Positions 63,115 to 64,000 of a stretch of 64,000 nt of DNA are shown piece by piece. The notes under the pieces are model-generated. The model did no database searches. It worked only from the letters and a program-made list of their open reading frames with translations, and was not told where the DNA came from. The stretch comes from Clostridioides sp. ES-S-0010-02 (lineage in GTDB: Bacteria > Bacillota > Clostridia > Peptostreptococcales > Peptostreptococcaceae): positions 1,915,317 to 1,979,316 of the forward strand of contig CP067345.1 in assembly GCA_020641055.1 (NCBI GenBank), given 5' to 3'. The position numbers and the translations under genes are program-made. Numbering within the stretch: the stretch's first letter is position 1; every line of letters starts with the position of its first letter.

Positions 63115-64000
63115 ATGGCTAATATAACTGCTCAAATGGTAAAAGAGTTAAGAGAAAGTACAGGCGCAGGAATGATGGACTGTAAGAAAGCTTTACAAGA
63201 AGCTGAAGGAAATATGGAAAAAGCAGTAGATTTATTAAGAGAAAAAGGATTATCAAAAGCTGCTAAAAAAGCTGGTAGAGTTGCTGCTGAAGGTCTAGTT
63301 GCAATAGAAATGAACGATGATAATACAGTTGCTTCTATGGTAGAAGTTAACTCAGAAACAGATTTCGTTGCTAAAAATGAAGACTTCAAAGTGTTCGTTA
63401 AAGATGCTGCTTGTATGGCATTAGCTACTGATAAAGAAGATATCGCTTCTTTATTAGGTGAAACTCATAGAGAAGGAATAACTTTACAAGAAGTTTTAAA
63501 TAATAGAGTTGCAAAAATAGGTGAAAAATTAGACTTTAGAAGATTTGCTAAAGTTGTAACTAATGGACAAGTTGCTGGATATATCCACGGTGGTGGAAAA
63601 ATAGGTGTTCTTGTTGAAATGGAAACAGAAGCTAGAGATGCCAAAGTTTTAGAATTAGGTAAAGATGTAGCTATGCAAGTTGCTGCTATGAATCCTAAAT
63701 ACGTTTCAAGAGATGAAGTAGATGCTGAATACATAGCACATGAAACAGAAGTATTAACTCAACAAGCATTAAATGAAGGAAAGCCAGCTAATATAGTTGA
63801 AAAAATGGTTAAAGGAAGATTAGAAAAAGAATTAAAAGAGGTTTGTTTATTAGAGCAAACTTTCGTTAAAAATCCAGATATAACTGTTAAACAATTAGTT
63901 GCTGATGTTGCTAAAGCAGTAGGTTCTGATATAAAAGTTGTTAAAGTTGTGAGATTCGAAGTTGGTGAAGGTATACAAAAGAGAGAAGAAAACTTTGCAG
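63115..64000 (+). CDS. tsf: Translation elongation factor Ts (3' end beyond window)
   Basis: The open frame from ATG 63115 runs to the window edge (295 codons seen). It begins with the EF-Ts N-terminal UBA-like domain MANITAQMVKELRESTGAGMMDCKKALQEAEGNMEKAVDLLREKG. The core TDFVAKNEDF motif, which inserts into EF-Tu to release GDP, and the AAMNPKYVSRDEVDAE segment follow. Family length near 300 residues implies that only a few codons lie beyond position 64000. AGGAGG precedes the ATG. Confidence 0.97.
   Translation, partial: MANITAQMVKELRESTGAGMMDCKKALQEAEGNMEKAVDLLREKGLSKAAKKAGRVAAEGLVAIEMNDDNTVASMVEVNSETDFVAKNEDFKVFVKDAACMALATDKEDIASLLGETHREGITLQEVLNNRVAKIGEKLDFRRFAKVVTNGQVAGYIHGGGKIGVLVEMETEARDAKVLELGKDVAMQVAAMNPKYVSRDEVDAEYIAHETEVLTQQALNEGKPANIVEKMVKGRLEKELKEVCLLEQTFVKNPDITVKQLVADVAKAVGSDIKVVKVVRFEVGEGIQKREENFA

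Overview
The window is strongly AT-rich, almost every gene carries a clear AGGAG/GGTG-type Shine-Dalgarno sequence, and TTG/GTG starts are common. The gene set ([FeFe]-hydrogenase maturation genes, a hybrid-cluster protein, CD27L-like amidase, DUF11/SPOCS proteins, YtaF, rpsB-tsf) points to an anaerobic, spore-forming Clostridia chromosome, most likely Clostridioides difficile or a close relative. This assignment rests on recognition of protein families, not on a database search. There is no rRNA, tRNA, CRISPR array or complete insertion sequence. The sequence looks like chromosome backbone with local gene decay rather than a prophage or conjugative element.

Layout. 0-3 kb: a BcrAB-like ABC exporter, then a frameshifted MFS gene behind a TetR-type operator. 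3-6 kb: two DUF11/SPOCS-type proteins and a lone endolysin-like amidase. 6-12 kb: DbpA helicase, a DinB-family gene broken by one stop, an alpha/beta hydrolase, a glyoxalase-like protein, the fossil tail of a second hydrolase, and LysR with a two-gene chromate transporter. 12-19 kb: a SWIM/SNF2 helicase, a molybdopterin oxidoreductase with its Fe-S partner, and an ATPase. 19.5-22 kb: a deletion scar holding a 12-codon HTH remnant, the first 44 codons of an amino-acid permease and the tail of an M20 amidohydrolase, followed by a surviving GlnQ-type ATPase. 22-25.3 kb: Crp/Fnr regulator, ferredoxin and hcp. 25.6-37.4 kb: patatin, MsrAB, XRE-M78 protein, two lactate-dehydrogenase-like paralogues, AlaX editing protein, GNAT, VanZ, PF06541-type membrane protein and a class III aminotransferase. 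37.5-42 kb: a small membrane protein and the complete hydrogenase maturation operon (TM1266-like, hydF, hydE, hydG). 42-48 kb: M42 peptidase divergent from a DUF819 carrier, a predicted SOS-controlled small gene, an EEP nuclease-like protein and a VanW protein. 48-53 kb: a Hanks-type pseudokinase, RtcB2-type RNA ligase and a MutS2-like ATPase without Smr domain. 53-58 kb: BceAB-type ABC transporter with a NarL-type two-component system. 58-64 kb: YtaF, HTH-DUF1232, pentapeptide/K+ channel, a DacF-type carboxypeptidase, then rpsB and the start of tsf.

The most interesting stretch is 49.1-52.8 kb. The rtcB2-like and mutS2-like genes each follow a very short ORF and a set of mutually exclusive RNA pairings. 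For the MutS2-like gene, one arm can pair perfectly with the end of the short ORF or almost perfectly with the gene's own Shine-Dalgarno region, the layout of erm-type translational attenuation. This suggests a ribosome-sensing RNA/ribosome repair module. Other strong observations are a promoter with two LexA-type boxes driving an unannotated 53-codon gene (45.2-45.6 kb), and a response regulator whose receiver domain can only be complete if translation starts at an AUU/AUA codon (57.36 kb).
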